DNA of 64,000 bases from the NCBI RefSeq assembly GCF_000195295.1, contig NC_015388.1:2852001-2916000 (forward strand), in the 5' to 3' direction. Below, one piece after another: positions 35,416-43,090 of the stretch; the stretch's first letter is position 1, and every line of letters starts with the position of its first letter. Below the pieces are notes generated by a model. That model did not search any database, was not told the origin of the DNA, and was given only the letters and a program-made list of their open reading frames with translations. The translations under genes and the position numbers were made by a program. The stretch comes from Desulfobacca acetoxidans DSM 11109 (GTDB lineage Bacteria; Desulfobacterota; Desulfobaccia; Desulfobaccales; Desulfobaccaceae).

Positions 35416-36243
35416 ATGACGAGCTTGACCGAAATTTTCTGGCTGTTCCTGATTATTATAGCCTTGCAACCGATGCTCCGGCAGAAAATTCTCAACTCTG
35501 CCCGTCAGCGCCTGATTGCCCGTCTGGAAAAAACGCGAGGTTCGCGGGTTATCCTCCTGGTCCATCGGCAGGAGACCATGAGTTTTTTGGGCGTGCCCAT
35601 CTTTCGCTATATCGACGTCAACGATTCCGAACAGGTACTGCGGGCCATACATCTCACCGACCCTGAAGTGCCTCTCGACATCATCATGCATACTCCAGGC
35701 GGATTGGTCCTGGCCTCTATGCAGATTGCCCGGGCCATCCACCGCCATCCCGGCAAAACCACCGTCTTTGTGCCGCATTACGCCATGTCCGGCGGGACGC
35801 TCATCGCCCTGGCGGCTGACGAGATCGTTATGTGCGAGGATGCGGTTCTGGGGCCGGTCGATCCTCAATTAGGCCAATTCCCGGCCGCCTCGCTGTTGCG
35901 CGCCGTAGCCCGCAAACCCCTGCACGCTATCGATGATAATACCTTGATCCTGGCAGATCAGGCCGAAAAGGCCATCTGGCAGATCCGGGAAGATGTCCGC
36001 AAGTTCCTCTCCGATACCATGGCTCCGGAAAAAGCCGATGAATTGGCGCGGTTGATGTCCGAAGGCACCTGGACCCATGACCACCCCATCTCCTTTGAGG
36101 AGGCCGGGCATTTAGGGTTGCCGGTAATGAGCGACATGCCCAAAGAAGTCCTGGAACTCATGGAACTCTTTCCCCAACCCGTCCGGCAGCAGCCAGCCGT
36201 CGAATATCTGCCGGCGCCCCGTAAATTTGATCATCCCCGCTAA
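35416..36243 (+). CDS. SDH-family (ClpP-class) membrane serine protease
   Basis: A 275-residue protein with one N-terminal membrane helix (about 5-20) and a ClpP/crotonase-type domain: HTPGGLVLASMQIARAI and the nucleophile Ser125 in YAMSGGTLIALAAD, followed by LGPVDPQLGQFPA. This fits the SDH proteinase family (PF01972 type) of periplasmic-facing serine proteases. Partner residues are not certain from sequence. It begins 1 nt after the small membrane protein, with CAGGAGGA before its ATG. Confidence 0.85.
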   Translation: MTSLTEIFWLFLIIIALQPMLRQKILNSARQRLIARLEKTRGSRVILLVHRQETMSFLGVPIFRYIDVNDSEQVLRAIHLTDPEVPLDIIMHTPGGLVLASMQIARAIHRHPGKTTVFVPHYAMSGGTLIALAADEIVMCEDAVLGPVDPQLGQFPAASLLRAVARKPLHAIDDNTLILADQAEKAIWQIREDVRKFLSDTMAPEKADELARLMSEGTWTHDHPISFEEAGHLGLPVMSDMPKEVLELMELFPQPVRQQPAVEYLPAPRKFDHPR

Positions 36244-36269
36244 GTTTTTAGTATCCTGGAGGAATCAGC

Positions 36270-36602
36270 ATGAAACAATACGTCTTGGATGAGATCAGCC
36301 GCCCGGACATCTCTCGGATCAAAACCTATCTGGACGAACATGCTCAGCCCTCCGGCCTGGAAGGCATCTGGTGGGTGGAATTGAGTGAGGAGCAGCTCAG
36401 TAAAATCCAGAAAGCTCACCCGGATTGTCAACCTCACTGTTTTGCGGTGGAATTAGGCCGGAACTTTGTTAAATTCGAGTTTCTCATCCGCAGCCGCCGT
36501 ACTATGCGTTGCGCGTGCATCGGTTATGCTACCGAGACGCAGCGGCATTGGATCATGGAATTTGCCGACCGGTTGGCAGACGCTCTAGAACTGAAGACCT
36601 GA
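36270..36602 (+). CDS. Conserved hypothetical protein (110 aa)
   Basis: Unrecognised soluble protein. CTGGAGGA lies before the ATG at 36270, 26 nt after the protease stop, so it is the third gene of that transcript. A short hydrophobic WWVEL stretch, two Cys-rich spots (PDCQPHC, MRCACIG) and an amphipathic C-terminal helix are visible. Possible metal binding through the Cys residues is only a guess. Confidence 0.72.
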   Translation: MKQYVLDEISRPDISRIKTYLDEHAQPSGLEGIWWVELSEEQLSKIQKAHPDCQPHCFAVELGRNFVKFEFLIRSRRTMRCACIGYATETQRHWIMEFADRLADALELKT

Positions 36603-36621
36603 GAGCGATGTAGAGGCGTTT

Positions 36622-37446
36622 TCACCGCCCTCGTAATCGGTTCTTTACCTCTTCCCAGACGGTATCCATCTCCTCCAGGCTGGCGGTTTCGGGTGTCTTC
36701 CCCTGTTTCAGCAGGGCCCTTTCCACAAGGTGAAACCGCTTAATAAATTTGTGAATGGTGCGGCGTAACGCTCCCTCGGAATCAATGTGCAAGAACCGGG
36801 CTACGTTGACCAGACAGAATAGTAGATCTCCCAGCTCTTCTTCCTGATGGTCCGAATCGGCTGCCTGGAGCGCCTCGCGAAATTCAGCCAGCTCCTCTTC
36901 AAATTTGTCGAGCACCCCGTGGATATCGGGCCAGTCGAATCCTACCCGGGCTGCCGCTTCGCCCAAACGCTGGGCCTGCCTGAGGGCCGGTTGTCCCGGA
37001 GATACTTCGGCCAGCAGGGATTTTGCCTCGGCTTTCCCCTCGGCCGCCTTGGCCCGCTGCCAGATGGAGCGCAAGTCCTCCAGGGTCTCGGCCTTTTCCT
37101 GACCAAAGACGTGAGGATGACGATGGATCATCTTGCCCCGAATCCCCTCAATAACTTCGGTAAGGGAAAAATCACCGTGCTCCCGATACATTTCACTCAG
37201 CATGACAATGTGCAGCAGGACGTCTCCCAGTTCTTCCTGAATTTTATCCGGCTCGCGGGAATCCAGGGCCTCTACCAGCTCATAGGCCTCTTCCAGCATA
37301 TAGGTTTTTAAGGTATCCGGAGTCTGTTTGGCATCCCAGGGACAGCCCCCCGGTCCCCGCAAGCGGCGGATGACCTCTACCAAAGCGCTGAGCGCCGCCG
37401 CCGGAGTTACCTGTTTTTCTAGCCCATGGGGAAGTGGTACAGACAT
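36622..37446 (-). CDS. mazG: MazG nucleoside triphosphate pyrophosphohydrolase
   Basis: A 274-residue MazG with two all-alpha domains. The N-terminal domain has CPWDAKQTPDTLKTYMLEEAYEL and ELGDVLLHIVML, with E-x2-E and E-x2-D metal ligands; the C-terminal domain repeats the pattern (EEELGDLLFCLVNVARF). MazG hydrolyses non-canonical and canonical NTPs to NMP and PPi. The ATG at 37446 with GAGGAG before it is preferred; it starts 1 nt after the cvpA stop. Confidence 0.93.
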   Translation of the reverse strand: MSVPLPHGLEKQVTPAAALSALVEVIRRLRGPGGCPWDAKQTPDTLKTYMLEEAYELVEALDSREPDKIQEELGDVLLHIVMLSEMYREHGDFSLTEVIEGIRGKMIHRHPHVFGQEKAETLEDLRSIWQRAKAAEGKAEAKSLLAEVSPGQPALRQAQRLGEAAARVGFDWPDIHGVLDKFEEELAEFREALQAADSDHQEEELGDLLFCLVNVARFLHIDSEGALRRTIHKFIKRFHLVERALLKQGKTPETASLEEMDTVWEEVKNRLRGR

Positions 37447-37447
37447 C

Positions 37448-38002
37448 TTACGTCTCCTCTGCCGGGGCCCCGGATTTCTTTCTGCCACCCCAATCCCGCT
37501 CAAACTGTAAGGCCCGCTCTTTTACCTTCTGCTTAAACTCTTCCGGCAACAGTTTCAGAGTCTGGTTGTACATACCTTTTAAATAAGGCGCTGATACCGA
37601 GTCCTGCAATAATTTTGAGTCCTTGGGGACCATCAAAGCAATTACCGTCAAGAGAAACCCCAGGATCACGGCCCCTTTTAGAAGCCCGAAAACCCCTCCC
37701 AACAAACGGTCAACCGGTCCCAGATAGAGGTAGGCCAGAAACCGATGCAGCAGATGACCCATAATCCTGACCAGCCAATACACCAAGATAAAAATGATCA
37801 AAAAACTGATTATCCGGCTGTAGAGTGGCGTATGTACCCACTGGGAGATCAGCCGGGCCAGTCTCAGGTAGTAATTGGCAGCAACAATCAACCCCGTCAC
37901 CAAACCGATGATAACGGCCATCTCCTGCAGCAGCCCCCGGTAATATCCCCGGAGTCCTACGAGTAGCAAGATTACAACAATACCTAAATCTAACAGGTTC
38001 AT
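37448..38002 (-). CDS. cvpA: CvpA family membrane protein
   Basis: A 184-residue protein with four membrane helices: LLDLGIVVILLLVGLRGYYRGLLQEM, a second helix near 33-50, IISFLIIFILVYWLVRIMGH, and DRLLGGVFGLLKGAVILGFL, all typical of the CvpA/colicin V production family. Function is not well known; members help envelope homeostasis. It lies directly upstream of mazG. Confidence 0.88.
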   Translation of the reverse strand: MNLLDLGIVVILLLVGLRGYYRGLLQEMAVIIGLVTGLIVAANYYLRLARLISQWVHTPLYSRIISFLIIFILVYWLVRIMGHLLHRFLAYLYLGPVDRLLGGVFGLLKGAVILGFLLTVIALMVPKDSKLLQDSVSAPYLKGMYNQTLKLLPEEFKQKVKERALQFERDWGGRKKSGAPAEET

Positions 38003-38324
38003 GCATGTGCTCGTGGTAAGAGAAATAGAGTTACTACTGCGGCGATGCTATATTATACCAGTTCATTGAAAAATGGAATCAAAATTTACATAACTGATTG
38101 ATATTAATTATAGTGTTGGTTAGCAAACCGTCGCTGTAATGCGAATCCGATATTGCTCCCAACACCGGCTGAAATAAATAAGAGGCCGGCAGTTGTTAAC
38201 TTCCCGGCCTCTAACATCGGTAAAGAGCAATAAGATTTACAGGATGTCCTTATAAAGGGGCGGAAGCAATCCGGATCTACATCTTTACCACTATAAAACC
38301 TGTACTCCCTAATACAGGTTTTTC
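38003..38324. other. Intergenic stretch with a terminator
   Basis: Holds the hairpin at 38180-38212 and an AT-rich segment with no coding frame recognised. Confidence 0.5.
38180..38212 (-). terminator. Terminator of the TPR protein gene
   Basis: AGAGGCCGG and CCGGCCTCT form a 9-bp stem around a 14-15 nt loop. On the minus strand it is followed by TTATTTATTTC, about 110 nt after the stop at 38325. Confidence 0.65.
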
Positions 38325-38813
38325 TTACTTCATTTTGGGCACGTCTTTGGGAATATCCGCGGGTTTGGGGCCCATTTTGGCGGCCAGTTTCTTTTTGTTG
38401 TCGGCAATCACACCTGAAATCGTGCTTTTTGGGGTAGTGGTCTTCTCAGGTTTCACTGCTGAACAGAGGCCGCCGATGAGACATACCTGATCCACTTTGT
38501 ATAAATACTGATCGGCGTATTTCTCGGCATTGGTCAGATAGGTCATGGCATCCTGCATCTTCCCCTGTTTTTCCATCAGGACGGCCATATTATTGTTGGC
38601 ATATGGGTTGTAAAAATCAGCCTTGATGACTTTTTCGAATTCCACCTGGGCAGCGTCATACTTGCCCTTGGACATAAATTCATACCCCTGAAACAGCGGA
38701 GTAAAGATATCATCCCCCATCTGCCGGGGCTGCGCCGCCGCCGGAGCGACCAGAGCGACCCCGATAAAACCGATGAATGCTAAAACTGAAAAGATTTTTA
38801 TGAAGCGCCGCAT
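38325..38813 (-). CDS. Secreted TPR-repeat protein
   Basis: About 162 residues from the ATG at 38813 (AAGGAGGT before it). A signal peptide ends at AAAQ; then one or two TPR units (LFQGYEFMSKGKYDAAQVEFEKV, ANNNMAVLMEKQGKMQDAM in pieces). Two Cys in VCLIGGLCS may form a disulfide. The C-terminus is Pro/Lys-rich. A periplasmic protein-interaction role is inferred. Function unknown. Confidence 0.82.
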   Translation of the reverse strand: MRRFIKIFSVLAFIGFIGVALVAPAAAQPRQMGDDIFTPLFQGYEFMSKGKYDAAQVEFEKVIKADFYNPYANNNMAVLMEKQGKMQDAMTYLTNAEKYADQYLYKVDQVCLIGGLCSAVKPEKTTTPKSTISGVIADNKKKLAAKMGPKPADIPKDVPKMK

Positions 38814-38989
38814 AATTACCTCCTTGTTAAATATCATCATCTAGGTCCAAACGCCCCTTCACCCCATATAATAAGGTTAGAATTAATTTAGTCAAGAATA
38901 AAACAACGAAACCGATATTTTTCAGACTTCCGACAACCGAGCCGTTACGCTCGCCATACCTGGTCATAATGCTTGACTACTGTTTCACC

Positions 38990-39613
38990 TTATTCCTGTC
39001 GCATGGCGCTGCGAGAACCGCCCACGTTTTTAAACACAGCCTGAAAGTTGCGATACAGACTCTTATTATACCTGATGCGGTGACACTTCTTGAGATAGCG
39101 GTTCTTATCGGGGTTGTCCGGCAATAAATCCAGACCCTCCCAACCTTGCGGGCGGGGAAAGGCATAATAAGGATATGCCTTCGGGATGCCGCGCACATAC
39201 GCCACCTGCGGGATCACCCATTCCGAGCGGGCCAGATACACCCGGTGCATACCGTCATTGATGAGATGCGCCAGCGAGCCGTCGGCTTCGAAAGACTCCT
39301 CGACAACCGGGGGATACAGATCGTAATCCACCAGGTCGCCATTTTTTTCTCTGACCGTATAGGTAACAAAACCGTTCAGTTGAAACATATCCATCCCGTG
39401 CTCCCGGAGACTCCAGCGCAGTTCCTGCACCTTGCGCAATTCCGTCAACCAGATATAGTTCTGCGGCGGGTGCAGATAGTTGGTATGTATCTGCTCCAGG
39501 GAGATGAGGGCGGGCTGATAGATTAATACCTCGGGCTGCTCCTGCAACGGCACCCGCCGCAGTCGGGCGATGAGTTCAATCTCGGGATGATGTTTCACCT
39601 GGACAATTTCCAT
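38990..39613 (-). CDS. Hypothetical protein with DGxHR (ParB/sulfiredoxin-like) motif
   Basis: A 207-residue soluble protein. The central segment SLAHLINDGMHRVYLARSEW has the D-G-x-H-R motif (D120-R124) seen in ParB/sulfiredoxin-fold proteins, here used for nucleotide or nucleic-acid processing. The fold call rests mostly on that motif. The N-terminus LRRVPLQEQPEVL is basic. It lies 190 nt downstream of a thymidylate-synthase-like gene on the same strand, with a family A repeat between, and is the last gene of the accessory island. Confidence 0.55.
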   Translation of the reverse strand: MEIVQVKHHPEIELIARLRRVPLQEQPEVLIYQPALISLEQIHTNYLHPPQNYIWLTELRKVQELRWSLREHGMDMFQLNGFVTYTVREKNGDLVDYDLYPPVVEESFEADGSLAHLINDGMHRVYLARSEWVIPQVAYVRGIPKAYPYYAFPRPQGWEGLDLLPDNPDKNRYLKKCHRIRYNKSLYRNFQAVFKNVGGSRSAMRQE

Positions 39614-39660
39614 TATTAGCCAACCCTTTCTTATCAGTTGTCATAACCTATCAGCCACCT

Positions 39661-39723
39661 ACGAACCATGAAAACGGTTTACCGGCGGCGCCGGCTTGCA
39701 AGCCTGTTCAGGAGTTATTTTCC
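39661..39723 (+). repeat. Dispersed hairpin repeat, family A (copy 6)
   Basis: CGAACCATGAAAACGG, GGCGCCGGCT-TGCA-AGCCTGTTC and AGTTATTTTCC, between the DGxHR gene and the thymidylate-synthase-like gene. Confidence 0.75.
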
Positions 39724-39770
39724 GTATAACGGTATCATAGCAAGACGCTATCCAGCTCAGATATCTGTCT

Positions 39771-39795
39771 GTAGGGGAGGATCTTGTATTTGCCC
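39771..39795. repeat. Dispersed hairpin repeat, family B (copy 2)
   Basis: GTAGGGGAGGATCTTG-TATTTGCCC, a half-conserved unit close to the end of the thymidylate-synthase-like gene. Confidence 0.5.
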
Positions 39796-39802
39796 AAACA
39801 AC

Positions 39803-41278
39803 TCATTCCTGTTCAAATTCCCGGCCGGTCCGCAAACACTCCTCCGCCCGCGTCAACTGCCGGCCCAAGTAGATGGCATGATTCAGATCCGAGAGGGCCA
39901 GGTCCCGAGCCAATTGATGCTGCAATCGGACCGCCTTTCTGTCACGGTATTCTTTCAAGGTGACATCGCCGTAGCGATGCTCCACCAGGATCTCGCCCTC
40001 ATCCAGACTGATCCTGAAATAACCGCAAGGGTCTTCCCGGATGCCAAAAGGTCGGCGGCCGACCACGGCCAGGGCCCGGTCCAACTCTTTGCGATCGATG
40101 CTGATGGAATGGCTCACCACGGTAATCGGGCCAATGGGCATACCTAATCTTAGGGCCACCCATTGCTGCAATGCCATGAGACCGTAGACGTTGGGCAGCC
40201 AGGCATCCAGGGCGTTGTGGGTCCGGAAGGTGGCCGTGAGGGTAAGCTTTTCGTCAAAGCGGCGAAAAAATGAAGATACAAAGCAAGGCTGGCCCTTAGG
40301 ATTTATCAGGTCACGGTTGTTGTCCCACAAGGTGAGGTAGGCCTTGCGGTCCTCTGGGTCTGCTCGGAGGCGCTCCAAACAGGCTTTAAGATTATCAGCC
40401 CCGAAATAGGCCCGCAACCGATTGCCGTAGCTGTAGGTTTCGTCGGCCCCTTTCTCCCCCCGCAGAAAATCCCGCTGATACGTCCGCAGCTTCTCCGGAT
40501 CAAAGTGAAATTCCCTTAGGGCCTCCTCCGGGTCAAAGACCGGCCGCTGAATCACCACCTTGACATTCTGCAGCTCCAACCGCTCCCCTTTGGCCAGACG
40601 GACGGGGTGGGCAAAACGGCTGATGATAAAAAGCAGCTCCTGCCAGGCCTCCAGAAAAGTGTCCCGCACGATGGTATGGGCCTGGGGGCAACTGGGAAAA
40701 TGCGAAATGCTCACCCGGGGCAAAGCAATTTCCTGCCGGTCCTTTTCTGTAACCGGCGCCTGCTTCTCTGGCCGCCAGCCATTAAAAAACTCCCGTATCC
40801 GGGCGAGCGTCCCGTCGTCCTTGGGCTCCCCCAGCCAACACACGCGCGGCGTTGCCAGGAAATGTTCACTTCGCACGAGGCTGTCTATCAGGCGGTTCGT
40901 GCCGACTATCCGGCACGTCGAAACTTGTTCCCCGGAGGTCAGGGGCTCATAGGAGACCAGCGGTGAGGCCCCATATTCCAACCCCTCGGCAAAAAACTTC
41001 TGCAATTCTTCCAGCGAACCTGACCGGTTCCGGCCGCAGACCACCAGGGTCTGAATCTGGGGATTATATAACAGATTCCGCAGCAGCTCCCGCAGGCCAT
41101 TGCCATACAGGGTGCCGAAGACCGCAATGGGCGAAGTGGCCGCATCGAGGTCAACCCCGGCCTGCCGAAAACGCTCCCTGACATAATCCACCTTCGACCA
41201 CAGGGTAAGGACGCCGATGGTCCCGGCGGGATTGACGATGGTAAGTTTGTCCTGGAAGTAGAGGGGGATGAAGTTCAC
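39803..41278 (-). CDS. Thymidylate-synthase-like protein with MtrA-like N-terminal domain
   Basis: A 491-residue two-domain protein. Residues about 9-100 (KLTIVNPAGTIGVLTLW, then SPIAVFGTLYGNGLRELLRNLL, LVVCGRNRSGS) resemble the MtrA/DUF4346 domain known from methanogen methyltransferases. Residues about 200-485 follow the thymidylate synthase pattern: TYSYGNRLRAYFG near 281, RKAYLTLWDNNRDL near 311, a Cys at 332 in GQPCF (TS has PPCH), and FRTHNALDAWLPN matching R-S-x-D ... N. A dUMP- or dCMP-modifying role is inferred. Start is a GTG at 41278 overlapping the HEPN stop (GTGA), so translation is coupled to the MNT/HEPN genes. Confidence 0.7.
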   Translation of the reverse strand: MNFIPLYFQDKLTIVNPAGTIGVLTLWSKVDYVRERFRQAGVDLDAATSPIAVFGTLYGNGLRELLRNLLYNPQIQTLVVCGRNRSGSLEELQKFFAEGLEYGASPLVSYEPLTSGEQVSTCRIVGTNRLIDSLVRSEHFLATPRVCWLGEPKDDGTLARIREFFNGWRPEKQAPVTEKDRQEIALPRVSISHFPSCPQAHTIVRDTFLEAWQELLFIISRFAHPVRLAKGERLELQNVKVVIQRPVFDPEEALREFHFDPEKLRTYQRDFLRGEKGADETYSYGNRLRAYFGADNLKACLERLRADPEDRKAYLTLWDNNRDLINPKGQPCFVSSFFRRFDEKLTLTATFRTHNALDAWLPNVYGLMALQQWVALRLGMPIGPITVVSHSISIDRKELDRALAVVGRRPFGIREDPCGYFRISLDEGEILVEHRYGDVTLKEYRDRKAVRLQHQLARDLALSDLNHAIYLGRQLTRAEECLRTGREFEQE

Positions 41279-41685
41279 GAGTCTATTTTACGATCAATCA
41301 AAGCTTTGAGTTCCGAATAGATTTTTCCAGCCTCAGTCAAGGCCTTTTGGGCTTCGGCCAAACCGGGCATACCTTCGGGTAATAATCCTATTTCTTGCGG
41401 GTAGCGGCTGTCAAGATAGATATCGTTTAAAAACCTGAGCGCTTCGGCATCCATATCGATACCGAATCCTAAGGCCTCTTCTGCCTTTTGTCGCAGCCGG
41501 ATTAGATTGTGGCTCCGGGGGATTGGCTGACGGCGTGCCGCCAGGACAGCTTTTAAGGCTTTTTCGGCACATTGCTGGGCGTGAAAGCAAGTCATCGTGA
41601 ATATTCCAGCCGCCAGCAGAATTTCAGCGCTCCGCAAGTCATCAAAGGCAAATTGCAGCCAATTTTCATGAAGGTTTTCGGTCAT
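41275..41685 (-). CDS. HEPN-domain protein
   Basis: About 136 residues from the ATG at 41685. The helical pattern FAFDDLRSAEILLAAGIF, CFHAQQCAEKALKAVLA and LDSRYPQE is that of HEPN proteins that accompany MNT nucleotidyltransferases. It overlaps the MNT gene by 20 nt and the thymidylate-synthase-like gene by 4 nt. In this class the HEPN protein usually binds or is modified by the MNT partner; no R-x4-6-H RNase motif is clear apart from RSHNL, so toxicity is uncertain. Confidence 0.8.
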   Translation of the reverse strand: MTENLHENWLQFAFDDLRSAEILLAAGIFTMTCFHAQQCAEKALKAVLAARRQPIPRSHNLIRLRQKAEEALGFGIDMDAEALRFLNDIYLDSRYPQEIGLLPEGMPGLAEAQKALTEAGKIYSELKALIDRKIDS

Positions 41686-42007
41686 AGACAGTGACGCCGG
41701 TGGCCAAAATATGATGGAGAAAAGATGAGGGATGATCCTTGAATCGTTCCACCTCCTCTGGAGTGTAGAAGAGGATATCCAGACCAATATTTTTATCCAG
41801 GTCGTGCAACAACCGCCTGACTTTTAAACGCCGGTCCAAAGGCCGCTCCCGGGAAGGGGCAATGATCAGGATATCAATATCACTATACTCATCCGTTCTG
41901 CCGGTCACCTGCGACCCGAACAGGACAATTTTTTCCAGATCGATCTGCCCGGTCAGCTTCTGGATGATTTCGTTGATGAGTTTATTCAACTCTCCATGAA
42001 AGATCAT
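41666..42007 (-). CDS. MNT-type nucleotidyltransferase
   Basis: About 113 residues from the ATG at 42007, which is 6 nt after GAGGAG. The core LFGSQVTGRTDEYSDIDILI is G-S-x9-10-D-x-D, the catalytic signature of minimal nucleotidyltransferases. With the overlapping HEPN gene it makes a two-gene cassette different from the MntA/HepT pair at 6 kb. Its 5' region is part of a 64-bp segment that is repeated at 43.1 kb. Confidence 0.82.
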   Translation of the reverse strand: MIFHGELNKLINEIIQKLTGQIDLEKIVLFGSQVTGRTDEYSDIDILIIAPSRERPLDRRLKVRRLLHDLDKNIGLDILFYTPEEVERFKDHPSSFLHHILATGVTVYDRKPS

Positions 42008-42058
42008 GCTCATCTCCTCGGACTCTAAACTTTTCTCCCGGTAATTGCAATCGGCTCA
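41995..42058. repeat. Near-perfect 64-bp direct repeat, copy 1
   Basis: Covers the last codons of a gene fragment (ending GRKV-stop), the ribosome site GAGGAG and the first codons (MIFH) of the MNT gene. Copy 2 at 43078-43142 has the same three parts before a HicB remnant. Confidence 0.85.
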
Positions 42059-42357
42059 CCCGCCGGTTCGAAAGCCGGATTATCGCCGGCATACTGCTGC
42101 CAGCGGATTTTGTTGCGCTCTTTCCCCAGGAGTTTTATGTCGTCAGTCTGTGCTATAGAGGGTGCCGCAGAAATTGGGGAGGAGCCAGGATCAAGGTTAA
42201 CCCCGGCCTGGCGGAAGCGTTCCATAAAGTAGTCCACCTTGGACCATAGGGTGAGCACGGCGATGGTCCCGGCGGGATTGACAATGGTCAGTTTATCCTG
42301 GAAGTAGAGGGCGATGAAGTTCTTAGGAGTATTTAGAATATTCACGCTCAGGCTCAA
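42025..42357 (-). pseudogene. Remnant of a second thymidylate-synthase-like gene
   Basis: The first 55 or so codons repeat the N-terminus of the 39803 protein (NFIALYFQDKLTIVNPAGTI, VLTLWSKVDYFMERFRQAG) and then break at SSPIS into an unrelated tail ending in GEPIAITGRKV. The TTG at 42357 overlaps the relE stop. It is read as a truncated duplicate joined to a foreign 3' end. Confidence 0.75.
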
Positions 42358-42635
42358 TAGACCTCTTTATGGGTTCCCAGCGTTAACAATAGTATTGCTT
42401 CTTTTCCCTGGAAAGTAACAAAATCAAATAGTATCCTTAGATCGTAATCGACGCTGCAGGCCCAAGAGCCCTCTAATTTGCCCTTTAACTTATGGGTTTT
42501 CAGCTTGGGATGAAAAGCATTTTCAGCCAATAGCTCGAGGGTTGAATGAAATTCCCTAATGATATCAGGGTTCTTTTTAACTAATTTTTGAGCCGCCCGC
42601 ACGAAAGCCGGAGAACGAAGGAGCGGGCGTTTCAC
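42354..42635 (-). CDS. RelE/ParE-superfamily toxin
   Basis: A 93-residue toxin-like protein, LLRSPAFVRAAQKLVKKNP, LKTHKLKGKLEGSWACSVDYDLRILFDF, ILLLTLGTHKEVY. This is the RelE/YafQ fold, an mRNA interferase that cuts in the ribosomal A site in studied cases. It overlaps the upstream antitoxin-like gene by 4 nt. Confidence 0.85.
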   Translation of the reverse strand: MKRPLLRSPAFVRAAQKLVKKNPDIIREFHSTLELLAENAFHPKLKTHKLKGKLEGSWACSVDYDLRILFDFVTFQGKEAILLLTLGTHKEVY

Positions 42636-42847
42636 GATAAAATTTCCCTTATTAATTCATCCGGAGTGACTTCCTGACATTTCCCACCTGCAAATTCTTG
42701 CTTCGCCACCTGAATTTCCCGGGCGATTTCGTCCCGCCGCTGTTCTGCAAGCCGACGGTTCAGGAGGTCAATAAGGGCCTCTTGATCCTCTCGGCTTAAC
42801 TGAGCAACTGCTTCTAATAGGTCACCAAAGCTCATGGCATTTTCCAT
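42632..42847 (-). CDS. Antitoxin partner of the RelE-type toxin
   Basis: About 71 residues from the ATG at 42847 (GGAG nine nt before it); a start at 42862 is possible. Helical and charged, with FGDLLEAVAQLSREDQEALIDLL and a toxin-wrapping tail VTPDELIREILS. Position directly before the toxin with a 4-nt overlap identifies it as the cognate antitoxin. Confidence 0.75.
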   Translation of the reverse strand: MENAMSFGDLLEAVAQLSREDQEALIDLLNRRLAEQRRDEIAREIQVAKQEFAGGKCQEVTPDELIREILS

Positions 42848-42952
42848 ACATTTAAACTCCATTTAACCATATTTTCATACAGAGACCATAAACGGCAATT
42901 GTCCTTGATTAGTTGTCAAACTCTGCCCGGCTTTCTGAACCTCCGCCCACAG

Positions 42953-43090
42953 TCACGCCGTAATCGCCTCTTTGATATCGTCCCGGGCTTCTTTTTCATC
43001 ACGCCCCTGGGAAACACACCCCGGCAATGTGGGGCATTACGCCACTATCCAGCCGTCTTCAACTTGCTCTAATGTTACATGAAAGATCAT
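42953..43090 (-). pseudogene. HicB-like antitoxin remnant with in-frame stop
   Basis: The frame from ATG 43090 to TGA 42953 reads MIFHVTLEQVEDGWIVA, a TAA, then CPTLPGCVSQGRDEKEAR and DDIKEAITA. The HicB N-terminal domain is plain (DGxIVAxCPxLPGC-V-S-Q-G); the codon that should be Glu is a stop. No HicA partner is present. Confidence 0.75.
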
